Translations under genes and position numbers: made by a program
Assembly: GCF_026016325.1 (NCBI RefSeq)
Contig: NZ_CP087203.1
Span: forward strand, 2,914,001-2,978,000
DNA length: 64,000 nt
Source of the DNA: Pseudomonas sp. B21-056
GTDB taxonomy: Bacteria > Pseudomonadota > Gammaproteobacteria > Pseudomonadales > Pseudomonadaceae
Reading direction: 5' to 3'
Part shown: piece by piece, positions 37,501-46,500 of the stretch
Numbering within the stretch: position 1 is the first letter of the stretch
How the letters are laid out: each line of letters starts with the position of its first letter
The notes under the pieces: model-generated
Database searches by the model: none
What the model saw: only the letters and a program-made list of their open reading frames with translations
Told to the model about the DNA's origin: nothing

Positions 37501-38798
37501 ACCGGCACCTCGAAATCGTCGACCACGCATTGCAGCACGTGCATGAAGCGCTGTTGCAACGCCTCGATCTGCGCCTGGTCGAACCAGGCCTCGTTGTAGA
37601 TGAAATGCATCCACACATCGTCGTCCGGCGCGGATTCGCGGATGTGCATCGCCAGGGGCATCTGTTCGTAGCCGTTGCTGAGCTTGACCGGCTGGGCGGG
37701 GGCCGAGCCGTACCAGGTGTCCTGGTCTTGTTCGTAGGACACCACCAGGTCGAACAGTTGCCGCCGGCCCTCGTTCTGCAAGCCCAACTCACGGTTCAGT
37801 TCGCTCAAGGGATAGCGTTGATGGCGATAGTCCTGCTTGAGTGTCAGGGCGATCCGGGCCACCAGCTCACCGAAACTCAGTTCGGTGCCCAGGCTGAGGC
37901 GTACCGGGCTCATGCCGACGAACAGGCCGACCGTGGCCTTGTGCGCGGCATTGGCACGGTTGAGGATCGGCATGCCGATCACGATGTCATCGCGTTGTGT
38001 CACCCGTGCGAAGTAGGCGTAAAGCAGGCCCAGCATGGCGTGGAAGACCGTCGCCTGTCCGCAGGCCTTGGCCCACTCACCGAGACGATTGTAGAGCGCA
38101 CGCGGCAAGCGCCAGGCGTGGTTCTGGCTGGGGACCAGGCGTTGCTCGAATCGACCCGGATGACGGGGCGCGAGCAAGGGTTCGGGCACGTTGCAGTATT
38201 TGTCCAGCCAGTACTGGCGCTGACGCTGGAACGAAGGTGAGTCCTTGTGGTTTTTCTGCTGCTCGACATACGCCCGGTAGGTCGGCGCCGGCATCGGCGC
38301 TTCCGTCGGGTCCTGTGCGGCGGTATACGTTTCGCTGATCGCCCGGCCGATCATGGCGAAGGACCAGCCGTCGATGACCAGATGGTGGCAGTTGACGAAA
38401 AAGTAGTGGAGGTCTTCGCGAAGCTTGATCAGGTCCGTGCGAAACAGCAGTCCACCCTCGAAGGAAAACGGTGTTTGCAGGTTGACTTGCAACAAGGCCA
38501 GGGCACTGGCCCGCGGATCGGCCTCTGCCGATACATCGTGCAGGGTCAACGGTGCGCTGGCTGACTCCAGGAAGCGTTGCCGCGGCAGGGGATGCTCCGC
38601 CGAGCCGGGCACCAGTTGAATGCGCAAGGCGTCGTGGCGACTGATCACCTGGTCAATCGCCTGCTTCAGCCTTGCGGCGTCGACCGGGCCGTTGATGCAG
38701 GCATACCCGCCGATGTTGTACAGCGGGCTGTCGCCGTGCAGCACTTGGTCCAGCCAGATGTCCAACTGCGGGGCGGTAAGCGGGTAGAGCACGTCCAT
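31533..38798 (-). CDS. braB: Bimodular NRPS, C-A(Ser)-T-C-A(Pro)-T-TE, BraB-like
   Basis: This 2421-residue synthetase reads as C (about 1-430, 'CHHLVIDGW'), A1 (450-960), T1 ('GGDSLKV' near 1003), C2 (1090-1520, 'HHAILDGW'), A2 (1530-2040), T2 ('GGNSLKAVQ' near 2080) and TE ('GGWSYGG' near 2216). A1 specificity residues are D-V-W-H-L-S-L-I, the serine code. A2 residues are D-V-Q-L-S-A-H-V, close to the proline code D-V-Q-L-I-A-H-V. A Ser-Pro synthetase with TE, next to a glycosyltransferase and a FAD monooxygenase, is the brabantamide (BraB) layout; the first C domain would acylate Ser. ATG 38798 has AAGGAC upstream; a longer in-frame start lacks support. Pyrrolizidine NRPSs such as PxaA are the closest alternative. 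Confidence 0.88.
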   Translation of the reverse strand: MDVLYPLTAPQLDIWLDQVLHGDSPLYNIGGYACINGPVDAARLKQAIDQVISRHDALRIQLVPGSAEHPLPRQRFLESASAPLTLHDVSAEADPRASALALLQVNLQTPFSFEGGLLFRTDLIKLREDLHYFFVNCHHLVIDGWSFAMIGRAISETYTAAQDPTEAPMPAPTYRAYVEQQKNHKDSPSFQRQRQYWLDKYCNVPEPLLAPRHPGRFEQRLVPSQNHAWRLPRALYNRLGEWAKACGQATVFHAMLGLLYAYFARVTQRDDIVIGMPILNRANAAHKATVGLFVGMSPVRLSLGTELSFGELVARIALTLKQDYRHQRYPLSELNRELGLQNEGRRQLFDLVVSYEQDQDTWYGSAPAQPVKLSNGYEQMPLAMHIRESAPDDDVWMHFIYNEAWFDQAQIEALQQRFMHVLQCVVDDFEVPVNALDIMPAAERNQVADEWNHTPVDYPRDVLLHQLIETQVAACPEAIAVRFEDRTLTYDELNRRANQVAHALLETGIGPDARVAICLERSLEMVVGLLGILKAGGAYVPLDPGYPADRLSHMLSDSAPSALITRSVLLTSLPTVTTPVLCLDTDLTHLCRQPQHNPDPVALGLTPRHLAYVIYTSGSTGLPKGVMNQHDGVVNRLLWARDAYQVDEHSRVLQKTPFSFDVSVWEFFLPLLSGAQLVVAAPGGHQDPRYLMDIMASAGITLLHFVPSMLQVFLDQVTAQQLPDLRKVLCSGEALPYALQTRFFERLPGVQLHNLYGPTEAAIDVTAWHCRADVHPGIVPIGRPIANTQLYVLDAHLQLLPPGIAGELHIGGIGVARGYLNRGQLTAERFIRDPFQADPQARLYKTGDLGRWLPDGSIEYLGRNDFQVKIRGLRIELGEIEARLAACEGVKEVVVIARQETEGDACLSAYLVGEPGCVLSPQVLNATLRQQVPDYMVPRHLIQLEQLPLNANGKLDRKALPEPAQAFGSTDATAPRNALEQTLAELWADNLQRPVPGVHDNYFMLGGDSLKVIHLQIKAREQGLALTLAQVYQHPTIAELAQSLKAQAAASPELLPSPHVAPFAQVPEAIRLASEGEFEDVFAASQLQVGMIYHSMMHPDSAIYHDIFRYRLRLRWDPVAWDRACRALIHRHPALRMSFDIGHAETPMARVHANVEPLVQVIDAVSLSPDARGQAIAAYVEERKRYREDWQRAPLYQFCVFVAAEEIDLVLSFHHAILDGWSVATLMRDLITLYTSAPGTQALPVLTTTPADFIALELEATASEVHRNFWNDYLRDAPAASMTSWVAVVAPDPTPHRSAWRELPPADLARLEAFCRAHDLPLRAVLLAAHGFAQAILSNQNEVLCGVISHGRPEFEDAASVLGLFLNTLPIRFSTQGRNWLEVIRALIAEEQQVFPHRRYPFALIHRETAVALDVVFNYVDFYVLKDMLTQDQEILTEWDTTEASNYDLLTTMGRHPANGSLTLKMDYCTARVATSQVEAYADYLLRTLELMIAGPGSAPSLPAWLPDPDQAMPTAVSAMPHDNLSTLLLDSLARHGEQTAVSFEQTRLSYRQLSDSCAQLVSWLHRQGIGQGDRVAIMMPRSPELIVALLGVVQAGAAYVPIDLSYPDERIRLILEDAQPSLLLFADASANLATTLAGQTVKWHWNEVAAGFDDDLARSHALVATIAAGIAGEDNAYLLYTSGSTGRPKGVAMPHRALTNLVLWQNRQQDVDIPLKTLQYSPISFDVSFQEIFSTLCCGAELAMIDEGLRYDFIRLLKFIQVQDINRLFLPYVAFQGLAEVAQQLALRPVSLRQISVAGEQLKITAEIRSLLDGLGDCRVENHYGPTEAHVVTRLRLQGATASWPSMPPIGAPIDGVRMHVLDATGNACPVGVTGDLFIEGVCLANGYWNRPDLTDERFIYRQLDGKTRRLYETGDIGFYLPSGDLVYQGRSDAQVKIRGYRVELGEIEVAMLGSSRFGADIQQVAVIDKAAADGSRYLVGFVQAMPGREPDLDQLKAEMRLALPDYMVPNSLVGIARIPLGPTGKIDRRQLQKVEVQTTLLRPFTAPRNATEDLLQAYWQEALGLEDVSVHDNFFELGGNSLKAVQLVAMLTRHQGLAPSLSDFIQAPTIAEFTQVLQRTDAAPCDTGALVDFKNASRAPTLFLVHPIGGHVLCYAALARRLKDQVHLYALQAPGTWDAREPLQSVQAQAVCYADAIEQVAPQGPLNIGGWSYGGIVAYELASELRRRGRRLHNVFLLDTIVRVRQGEVRIERSEFMNWFMWELLSGDGQKEYDYQALDFSCMTDTDAFDAIKRHGIEQGIFDNNITRSTLNQLFQVFHANWQSLLDYRFPPLDLPITLFAADVELPDVLQAPHELVGTAFHDPYRGWRTIAPQVQRVAVEGDHLSMMREPYIERVGDIIRSRMDAARAAHTGSLAALA

Positions 38799-38888
38799 GT
38801 TCGTCGTCCTTTGCAAAGCCCGACAGGAAAACGGCTGGCGTTCTCCTGTAGGTGACTGGTTCATCCTTGATTACGCGAGTGGCCTGCG

Positions 38889-40151
38889 TTACGCGGCCCG
38901 TGACCTGGCTGTGCGGGCGAGTGCCTCGATCTGTAGCGCTGCCGCTTCACTGGCGCTGTCACCACTTGGGATCAGCGTGCGATAGCGCTCGCAACTGGCG
39001 CGCACCTCCTGGCTGTTCAAGACCTTGTCCAGCGCTGCGGCCAGCGACTCGGCGGAGGCGGGCGGGAAGACTCGCACACCACAGCCCAGGCGCTCCATCC
39101 GTGCAGCGTTGTCGAACTGGTCATGAGCAAATGGCGTGGCGATCTGTGGAACGCCGGTCGCCATGGCCAGGGCCGTGGTCCCGACGCCGCCGTGGTGTAC
39201 CAGCGCTGCGCTGTGGGGCAGGATGCGACTCATCGGCACGTAGCGCCGTACCAGGATCCTGCCTTCGCTGGACACCGTCGGGTCCACCGGCTGACTGGTC
39301 AGGAACACGCCGCGGCGGTTGGTCAATTTCAGGGCCTCGACCGCCGCGGTGAAGTACTGCTCGCCATTGACCATGGTCGAACCGGGGGTGAACACCACCG
39401 GTGATGCTTCGTTCAAGAAGTCTTCCAGTTCGGCATCGATCGGTTGGAAACCTGATTCGTCGAACAACGGGAACCCGGTCAGGACGGTCTGGGTGGGCCA
39501 GTCATGTTGCACCGGGGCGAACCAGTCCGGAAACAAGCCCAATACCCGATCAGGCGAGGAAATCCACTGGCTGATGATGCGTTTGGTCGGCGGCAGCCCC
39601 AGTTCACTGCGGAAACTGTTGAGTTCCGGTGCCATGACCCGGTCGAGAAATGCTCGTTCGATCACTCCCAGCAGCAGCCGTTTCACGGGATACGGCACGA
39701 AGGCCGGCAGGTTGGCGCCTGGTGGATGGGTCGAGGGGGCGGCGGCCGACCAGAAACCGAACGGCGAGACCTGCGCGGTGACCAGTGGGATACCGTGTTT
39801 TTCCTGTAGCAGACGCGCGGAAAATGCCCACAGGGACCCCAGCATGACAGTCTCGTCGTCGCAGGCCTGTTCCAGCAGTCGATACTGTTCGCGCAGGGTG
39901 CTGGCGATGGTTTTCCAGAGGGTCGGCAGCGACGTGCGCGGATGCCACAGCGCGGGGTCGGCCATGACCTCTTCGTATTCCTCACGGGTGCCCAATGGCA
40001 AGAAGTTGAAACCACAGCGCTCGATCAACGGCGCGAACGCCGCGCTGGCGCAAAACGTGACCCGGTACCCGCGCGCCAGGAGCGTGCGGCCGATCCCGAC
40101 AAATGGATGAACGTCACCGGCTGAGCCGACGGCCGTAATGATCACATGCAT
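38889..40151 (-). CDS. braA: RhlB-like glycosyltransferase, BraA-like
   Basis: This 420-residue GT1-family enzyme begins 'MHVIITAVGSAGDVHPFVGI', as in RhlB and other MGT-type transferases. The C-terminal sugar-nucleotide site is 'HHGGVGTTALAMATGVPQI' followed by 'PFAHDQFDNA'. Brabantamide carries rhamnose on its hydroxy-fatty chain, and BraA is the proposed rhamnosyltransferase, so the role here is likely to glycosylate the 3-hydroxy acyl group. GGAGG lies 7 bases upstream of ATG 40151. The gene starts the brabantamide-type operon, preceded by its own promoter, and is followed by the NRPS after 90 bases. Confidence 0.85.
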   Translation of the reverse strand: MHVIITAVGSAGDVHPFVGIGRTLLARGYRVTFCASAAFAPLIERCGFNFLPLGTREEYEEVMADPALWHPRTSLPTLWKTIASTLREQYRLLEQACDDETVMLGSLWAFSARLLQEKHGIPLVTAQVSPFGFWSAAAPSTHPPGANLPAFVPYPVKRLLLGVIERAFLDRVMAPELNSFRSELGLPPTKRIISQWISSPDRVLGLFPDWFAPVQHDWPTQTVLTGFPLFDESGFQPIDAELEDFLNEASPVVFTPGSTMVNGEQYFTAAVEALKLTNRRGVFLTSQPVDPTVSSEGRILVRRYVPMSRILPHSAALVHHGGVGTTALAMATGVPQIATPFAHDQFDNAARMERLGCGVRVFPPASAESLAAALDKVLNSQEVRASCERYRTLIPSGDSASEAAALQIEALARTARSRAA

Positions 40152-40260
40152 AAGGTTCCCTCCAGAGTGATCCTGCGGTGGTAGGCCACCCTGATCAGCA
40201 ACAATCAGAGACTCCGTCCGTGAACTCCGTCCACTAAAACGATTCAGCCTGTCGGGGGGC

Positions 40261-40307
40261 ATTAGGCATGGGCAGGGAGCAAAAGTCTGTGGCGGAAAAC
40301 GGGGACA
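40261..40307 (-). promoter_or_regulatory. Promoter of the brabantamide-type operon with syr-syp-box-like dyad
   Basis: On the minus strand a 20-bp element (40288-40307; plus strand TGTGGCGGAAAACGGGGACA) overlaps the -35 hexamer CAGACT (40284-40289), followed by 17 bases and CCTAAT (40261-40266). The downstream block containing GGCTGAATCGTTTT (plus-strand complement starting at 40236) is also shared with the LuxR-gene promoter. Both promoters share about 71-72 bases with near-equal spacing, so common control is likely. The start codon lies about 110 bases downstream of the -10. Confidence 0.7.
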
Positions 40308-40382
40308 CTCGACGGCTGGTAGTCGCAGCAGGCTCCCACAGGGTTTGGTGGCATATACAAGTACTGCGTACACCCCGAATCC

Positions 40383-40547
40383 AATGTGGGAGCGAGCCTG
40401 CTCGCGATAGCGGTGGGTCAGCTGGCATCAGTGTCGAATGTGCCGCCGCCATCGCGAGCAGGCTCGCTCCCACAGGGTTGGTGGCATGTACAAGTACTGC
40501 GTACACCCCGAATCCAATGTGGGAGCGAGCCTGCTCGCGATAGCGGT
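40383..40547. repeat. REPIN plus REP between the lipopeptide NRPS and the braA-like gene
   Basis: The 434-base gap holds one REPIN (about 40383-40474) and a single REP (about 40517-40547), each with GTGGGAGCGAGCCTGCTCGC. A 36-base spacer ending GTACACCCCGAATCCAATG is repeated before both. With the promoter at 40261-40307 this accounts for the gap, and suggests that the two NRPS systems are separate transcripts. Confidence 0.9.
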
Positions 40548-40585
40548 AGGTCAGCCAACATCGAGTTGACTGACCCACCTCTACC

Positions 40586-43500
40586 CTATGACACCGCGCG
40601 AGCCTTCAATGCCTGGGACATTGCCTCGCCGAGCCTGGCCACATGAGGGGCCTTGACCAGGGTGTTGTGGTTGCCGGGAAGGGCGGTCACGCTGACCTGC
40701 TCATTGAGCAACCCGCGCCAGCCCAGGGTCGGGTCGTCGCGGTGCTGTTCGCTCGCGGTGAACAGCGATACCTCGAGCGGGCTCGGTGGGCTGACATAGG
40801 CGCCGATGGCCTGCCGCATCGCATAGGCCACCCCCAGGTGGGTGCGCAGCAGGGCGGCGTCGATGTCGTGGGGCAGTTCCTCCGGTAACAGGCGGTGGCT
40901 GATGCACAGTGTCAGCATCGCATCGATGGCCGAGTGTTGCGCCAGCTCTGACAATTGTCCGAGCAGGTCGGGGGCGATCTGTTCGGGCAGCCAGGCCATC
41001 AGGAACTGCGCTTCGCTCAGCGCTTGCGTCGGCACCGGATCAGGCCGTGCTGACGCGTCGATGATGCCGAGGAATTCCACGATCTCACCAGCGGCCAACA
41101 ACTGACGGGCCATTTCATAGGCGATCAGCCCACCAGCCGACCAACCGGCAATCCGGTACGGCCCTTGCGGTTGGACCTGACGGATGCCCGCCAGGTAACG
41201 CGTCGCCATGGACGGCACATCCGACAGCGGCGCTTCTCCCGCCACCAGGCCACTGGCGGCCAGGCCATAGACCGGCACCTGGGGATCCAGCGACGGCGCC
41301 AGGTCCCGGGCGTATTGCACCTCGCCACCGAGTGGATGCACCAGGTACAGCGGCCGCTGGGAACCGCTGCGACGGATCGGCACCAGATTGCTGTTGGCGC
41401 CCGGCCGGGCCTGCCCATCGAGGGTCCTGGCGAAGCCGGCAATGGTCGGTTCGACAAACAGGTCGCGCACGGCGATGGGCTTGCCGAGCACCTTGCGCAG
41501 ACGTGACGCCATCTGCACCGCCATCAACGAAATACCGCCGAGGCTGAAAAAGTCATCGTGACGGCTGATGCGCTCCTGTTTGAACAGATCCTGCCAGAGC
41601 GCCGCGATGGCGATTTCGGTATCGCCCCGAGGCGCTTCGTAAGGCAAGGCTGGGACCGGGTTGTCTTCGGTGCTGGTCGGTGAGGTCACGGCGGTGACCG
41701 AGCGCACCAGCGGCGGGGTGCTTTCCAGCAGTTGGCCGATGGATTGTCGTGGATCGGTCACCAGGTTTTCCAGCACCTTGGCGAACAGCTCGGCAATGTT
41801 CTGCACGGTCTCCCGGTCGAACAGATCGTTGGCATATTGCAGGCTGCCGCCGATGCGCTCGCCATTGTCGATCAGCGACAGCGACAGGTCGAACTGGGTG
41901 GTGTTGTGCGGACTTTCCAGGGTTTGCACCGCGAGCCCCGGCAGTTGCAGCGGTGCCGGGGGCGTGTTGTTCAGGCTCAACATCACCTGGAACAGCGGGC
42001 TGTGGCTCATGCTGCGAGTCGGTTGCAGCGCACTGACCACTTGCTCGAACGGCAGGTCCTGGTGACTGTAGGCTGCCAGGGTCTGGTCCTTGATCCGCGC
42101 CAGCAACTCGTCGACACGGCTGTCGCGCCCGGTGTCGACCCGCAACGCCAGGGTGTTGGCGAAGAAGCCGATCAACGCCTCCAGCTCCGGACGCTGACGG
42201 TTGGCCACTGGCGTGCCGACCACCACATCGTGTTGGCCGCTCAGGTGGCTCATCAACACCGACCAGCCGGCCAGCAGCACCATGAACAGCGTGCTGCCCT
42301 GGGCCTGGCTGAAGGCCCGCAGCTCGGCGCTGAGGGACACTGAAAAGGCATAGTCGACAATGCCGCCGGCATAGCTCTGTATCGCCGGACGCGGGCGATC
42401 CAGCGGCAGGTTCAACAGCGCGGGCGCGCCTTCCAGATGTTGCCGCCAGAAGTCGATCTGCGCCTGCAAGGCCGGGCCTTCGAGGGATTTGCGCTGCCAG
42501 GCGGCGTAGTCCACGTATTGCAGCGCCAGTGGCGGCAACGGGTCTTTCTGGCCTTGGGCGAAGGCGCTGTAGAGTACGCTCACCTCACGGGCCAGGACGC
42601 TGTTGGACCAACCGTCGGAGACGATGTGGTGCAAGGTCATGAACAGCACATGCTCCTCGTCCGCCAGTTGCACCAGGTGGCCGCGCATCAACGGCCCCTG
42701 GTTCAGGTCGAACAGCTGCGTGGCGTTGACCTGGCCGAGGCGCTTCAGGGTGATCGAGCGTTCGTCGGCCGGCATCGAGCGCAGGTCCTGTTGTTCCAAC
42801 TGGAAGCGGTAGTCGGCCGGGGCGATCTTCTGCACCGGCTCGCCGTCCACCAGCTCGAAACGGGTGCGCAGGGTTTCATGACGCGCCACCAGACGATCGA
42901 GGGTCGCCTGCAAGGCCGCCTTGTCCAGCGAACCCGTCAGGCGCAAGGCCAGGGGCAGGTGGTAGGCGGCGCCAGCGGCGTGGTCCAGGTGATCGAGGAA
43001 CCACAGCCGTTGCTGGGAGAAGGACAACGGCAGGCGGCCTGAGCGATTGGCCAGTGGAATCGATGCCGCCTCGTTGGGCGACGCGCTGTGGACCAGCGCG
43101 GCGAGGCCACGCACGGTCGGTGCGTCAAACAGTTCGCGCAGGGTGATCCGCGCGCCCAGTTTGCGGCGCAGCCGCGAGAGCAACTGCACGGCGAGCAACG
43201 AGTGGCCGCCCAGTTCGAGGAAGCCATCGTGACGGCCGACCTGATCCAGGTGCAGCAGGCCTTTCCAGATCTCGGCAATGGCGATCTCGGTATCCCCCAG
43301 CGGCGCCTCGTAGGCTTTGCTGGCGAGGGACTCCTGGCCCGGTTCGGGCAGGGCGCGGCGGTCGAGCTTGCCGTTGGCGGTCAGGGGCAAGGCGTCCAGG
43401 TGCACAAAGGCGCTGGGCACCATGTACTCGGGCAGGCCACTCAACAGCGTGCTGCGCAATTGCTCGGCCGGGACCGGCTCGCCGCAGACGTAGGCGACCA

Positions 43501-46500
43501 GGCGTTTGTTCTCCGCGTCGCCCTGGCTGTCCTCACGGGCGATCACTACGGCTTCGCGGATACCCGGGCAGGCCACCAGGGCATTCTCGATCTCGCCCAA
43601 CTCGATCCGGAAGCCACGGATCTTCACCTGGAAGTCGTTACGCCCCAGGTACTCCAGCGTACCGTCGGCCAACCAGCGACCGAGGTCGCCGGTCTTGTAC
43701 AGGCGTGCGTTCGGCTCAAGGCTGAACGGATCGGCCATGAAGCGCTCGGCGCTCAGCTCCGGCCGGTTCAAATAACCCCGGGCCACACCAACACCGCCGA
43801 TGTGGATTTCCCCGGCGACGCCCAGCGGCGCTGGCTCACCTCGCGCATCCAGCACGTGGACCTGGACGTTGGCAAACGGCCGGCCGATGCTCGGCCTTTC
43901 ACCCAGGTCACGGATCAGGTCGATGGTGGCGTCCACCGTGCACTCGGTGGGGCCGTACATGTTGTAGAAACGGATGCTCTGGCAGTTGCGCAGCTTCTCC
44001 CAGGTGGCGGCGTTGATCGCCTCGCCCCCCAGCAACACGCTGACCGGTTGGTAGCTCTGACGCTCCAGCAGACCGGCGGCGAGCAGAGTATCGAGCTGCG
44101 ACGGGGTGGAGTCGAAGGCATGCACCTGGTGCTGTTCGAGGAAATCCAGTAACTCGCTGCCGCTGGCGCGGATCAGTTGCGGGATGATCACCAGGCGGTG
44201 GCCGGAGAACAGCTGGGAGATGCCCTTGATCGACATGTCGAAGAAGAACCCAGCGTTCAGGGCCACGGTAGCCGGGGTCGGGCAGTGCTGGTGGGTGGTG
44301 CGGGTCAGCACGTGCCAGAAGTTGAACACCGAACGGTGCTCGACCATCACGCCTTTGGACTGGCCGGTGGAGCCGGAGGTGTAGATCACGTAGGCCAGAT
44401 GGTCCGCGGTCAGGCCCGCTACCTGTGGGTTGCTATCGAAAGCCGCATCGTCCGCCGCTTGCAACGATTCCACGATGTCCAGCAGCAATACTGGCAGCTC
44501 CCCGGACGGCAGGGACAGCGCCGATTGGGTCAACAGTACCTGGGGTTGACTGTCAGCCAGCATGAACGCCATGCGCTCCGCCGGGTGAGCCGGGTCGATG
44601 GGCACGTAGGCCGCGCCGGCCTTGAGCACGCCCAACAGGCCAACGATCATCTCCAGGCTGCGCTCGGCACAGATCGCCACGCGCTGATCGGGTTGCACGC
44701 CAAGGTCGAGCAACTGCCGGGCCAGGTGGTTGGCGCGGCGATTGAGCTGGCGATAGCTCAACTGGCGGTCTTCGCAGACCAGGGCCACCGCGTCAGGGTT
44801 GGCCTGCACCTGGGCTTCGAACAGCTGGTGGATCGGTTGCGCCGCACCGAAATCGCTGGCGGTGCGGTTGAAGTCCTCAAGCAGCAACTGGCGTTCGCTG
44901 GCGGGCACTACGTCGAGGCTGCTGGCGAGGCGTTCCGGCGACTGCTCGAGGGCATCCACCAATGCAGCCACGGCTTGGCCAAGATAGGCGGCGATGCGTT
45001 GCGGATCGATGCCAGTGATGGATTGAGCCGTCAGCGAGAAGCCGTCAGCCACATTCGCCACGGCGATTTCGATGGGGTAGTTGGTGCGGGTTTCCGAGGC
45101 GATGAAGTGCATGCCTTCGTGCTCGCCCATGTCCTCGACATTTTCCCCGGAAGCGTTCACCAGGTCGCCATGACGGCAGTTGAGGATCACCGTGAACAGC
45201 GGCAACGAAGCGTCCACCGCGCTGCAACGCTGGGCCAGGGCCAGGGAGGCCTGTTCGTGGGTCAGCAGTTCGCTCAGTTGCTGGTAGGCGTCATGGACGA
45301 TGTCGCTGACGGTGTGCTGCTGCAAGCGGATGCGCATCGGCAAGGTGTTGATGAACATGCCCAACGCATGGTCGGCGCCGGCGGTGCCTTGGGAGCGACC
45401 CGACAGCACCGTGCCGAAAATCCCGTCGTCGCGGCCGCTGGTCGCGGCTACCACCAGGCCCCACGCTGCATGGAACAGCACCGAGGTCGGCACTCCTTGC
45501 CGGCGCGCCGTGTGGCGAATCCGGGCGCTGAGTTCGTCGCTCAGATACTTGACCGAGCGTTGGATCCCGACGCCGCTGCCGCGGACATCCAGCATCCCGT
45601 AAGGCGCAGTGGTGGTGTCGACATCGGCCAGCAAGCGTCGAAAGTAGGCTTCGTGCCCGGACTGGGGCACGCTGGCAGCCTGGGCGATGAAGTTGCGGTA
45701 CGGCTGGGACGGCGGCAGGCTGTGGGCCTCACCGGCCAGCACTGCCTGAATCTCACGCATGATCAGGCGCAGGGTCACATTATCGCTGACCAGGTGGTGG
45801 TCGAGCAGCGCCAGCAGCCATTGCCCGCGAGGCTCGTCCTGGATGATGTACGCGGCGATCAACGGCGCCCGCTGCAGGTCGAGGCGCAGATGATGGGTGT
45901 CGGTGGTGTCACGCAGGATCTGCAAGGCGTCTTCGCCGGGGAAACACTCCAGGGTCACCACCGGCAGTTGCGCCTGGCGATGGACGATCTGCACCGGCTG
46001 CGGCAGGCCCTGCCAGCGCAGGGCGCTGCGCAGGATATCGTGGCGATCGATCACCACCTGCACGGCGGCCAGGAAATCATCGAGCAACTGGCGCCGATTG
46101 AACGTCACCACCGTGCGCATCAGGTAGGCATCGCCTTCGGACTGCAACAGGTGGTGGAACAGGATGCCTTCCTGCAACGACGACAGCGGATAGATGTCCT
46201 GCACATTGGCAGCGCCGCCGGGAACATCGGCGACAATCTGCTCGATTTCCTGCGGGCTGAGGGTCACCAGCGGCAGCATGTGCGGTTCGATGGCCGTGCA
46301 GTCAACGGGGATCAGGTTCGCCGGCACGACCCGTTGCGCGTTGTTGCCGCCGGCCAGGACAGCAGCCATGGCCTTGAGGGTTGGTGCCGAGAACACCGTG
46401 CGCACGTCCAGTTGCAGGTCGGCCTGGCGCAGACGTTCGATCAGGCTGATGACCAGGAAGGAATGGCCGCCGAGTTCGAAGAAGTGGTCCTGGCGACCCA

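Noticed and set aside
38799..38864. Longer start for the Ser-Pro NRPS at 38864
   Set aside because: The extra 22 residues show no C-domain likeness and the ATG at 38798 has an AAGGAC site.
40152..40373. Longer start for the glycosyltransferase at 40373
   Set aside because: The added residues translate the REP-adjacent promoter region; ATG 40151 has GGAGG and the RhlB-type first residues.
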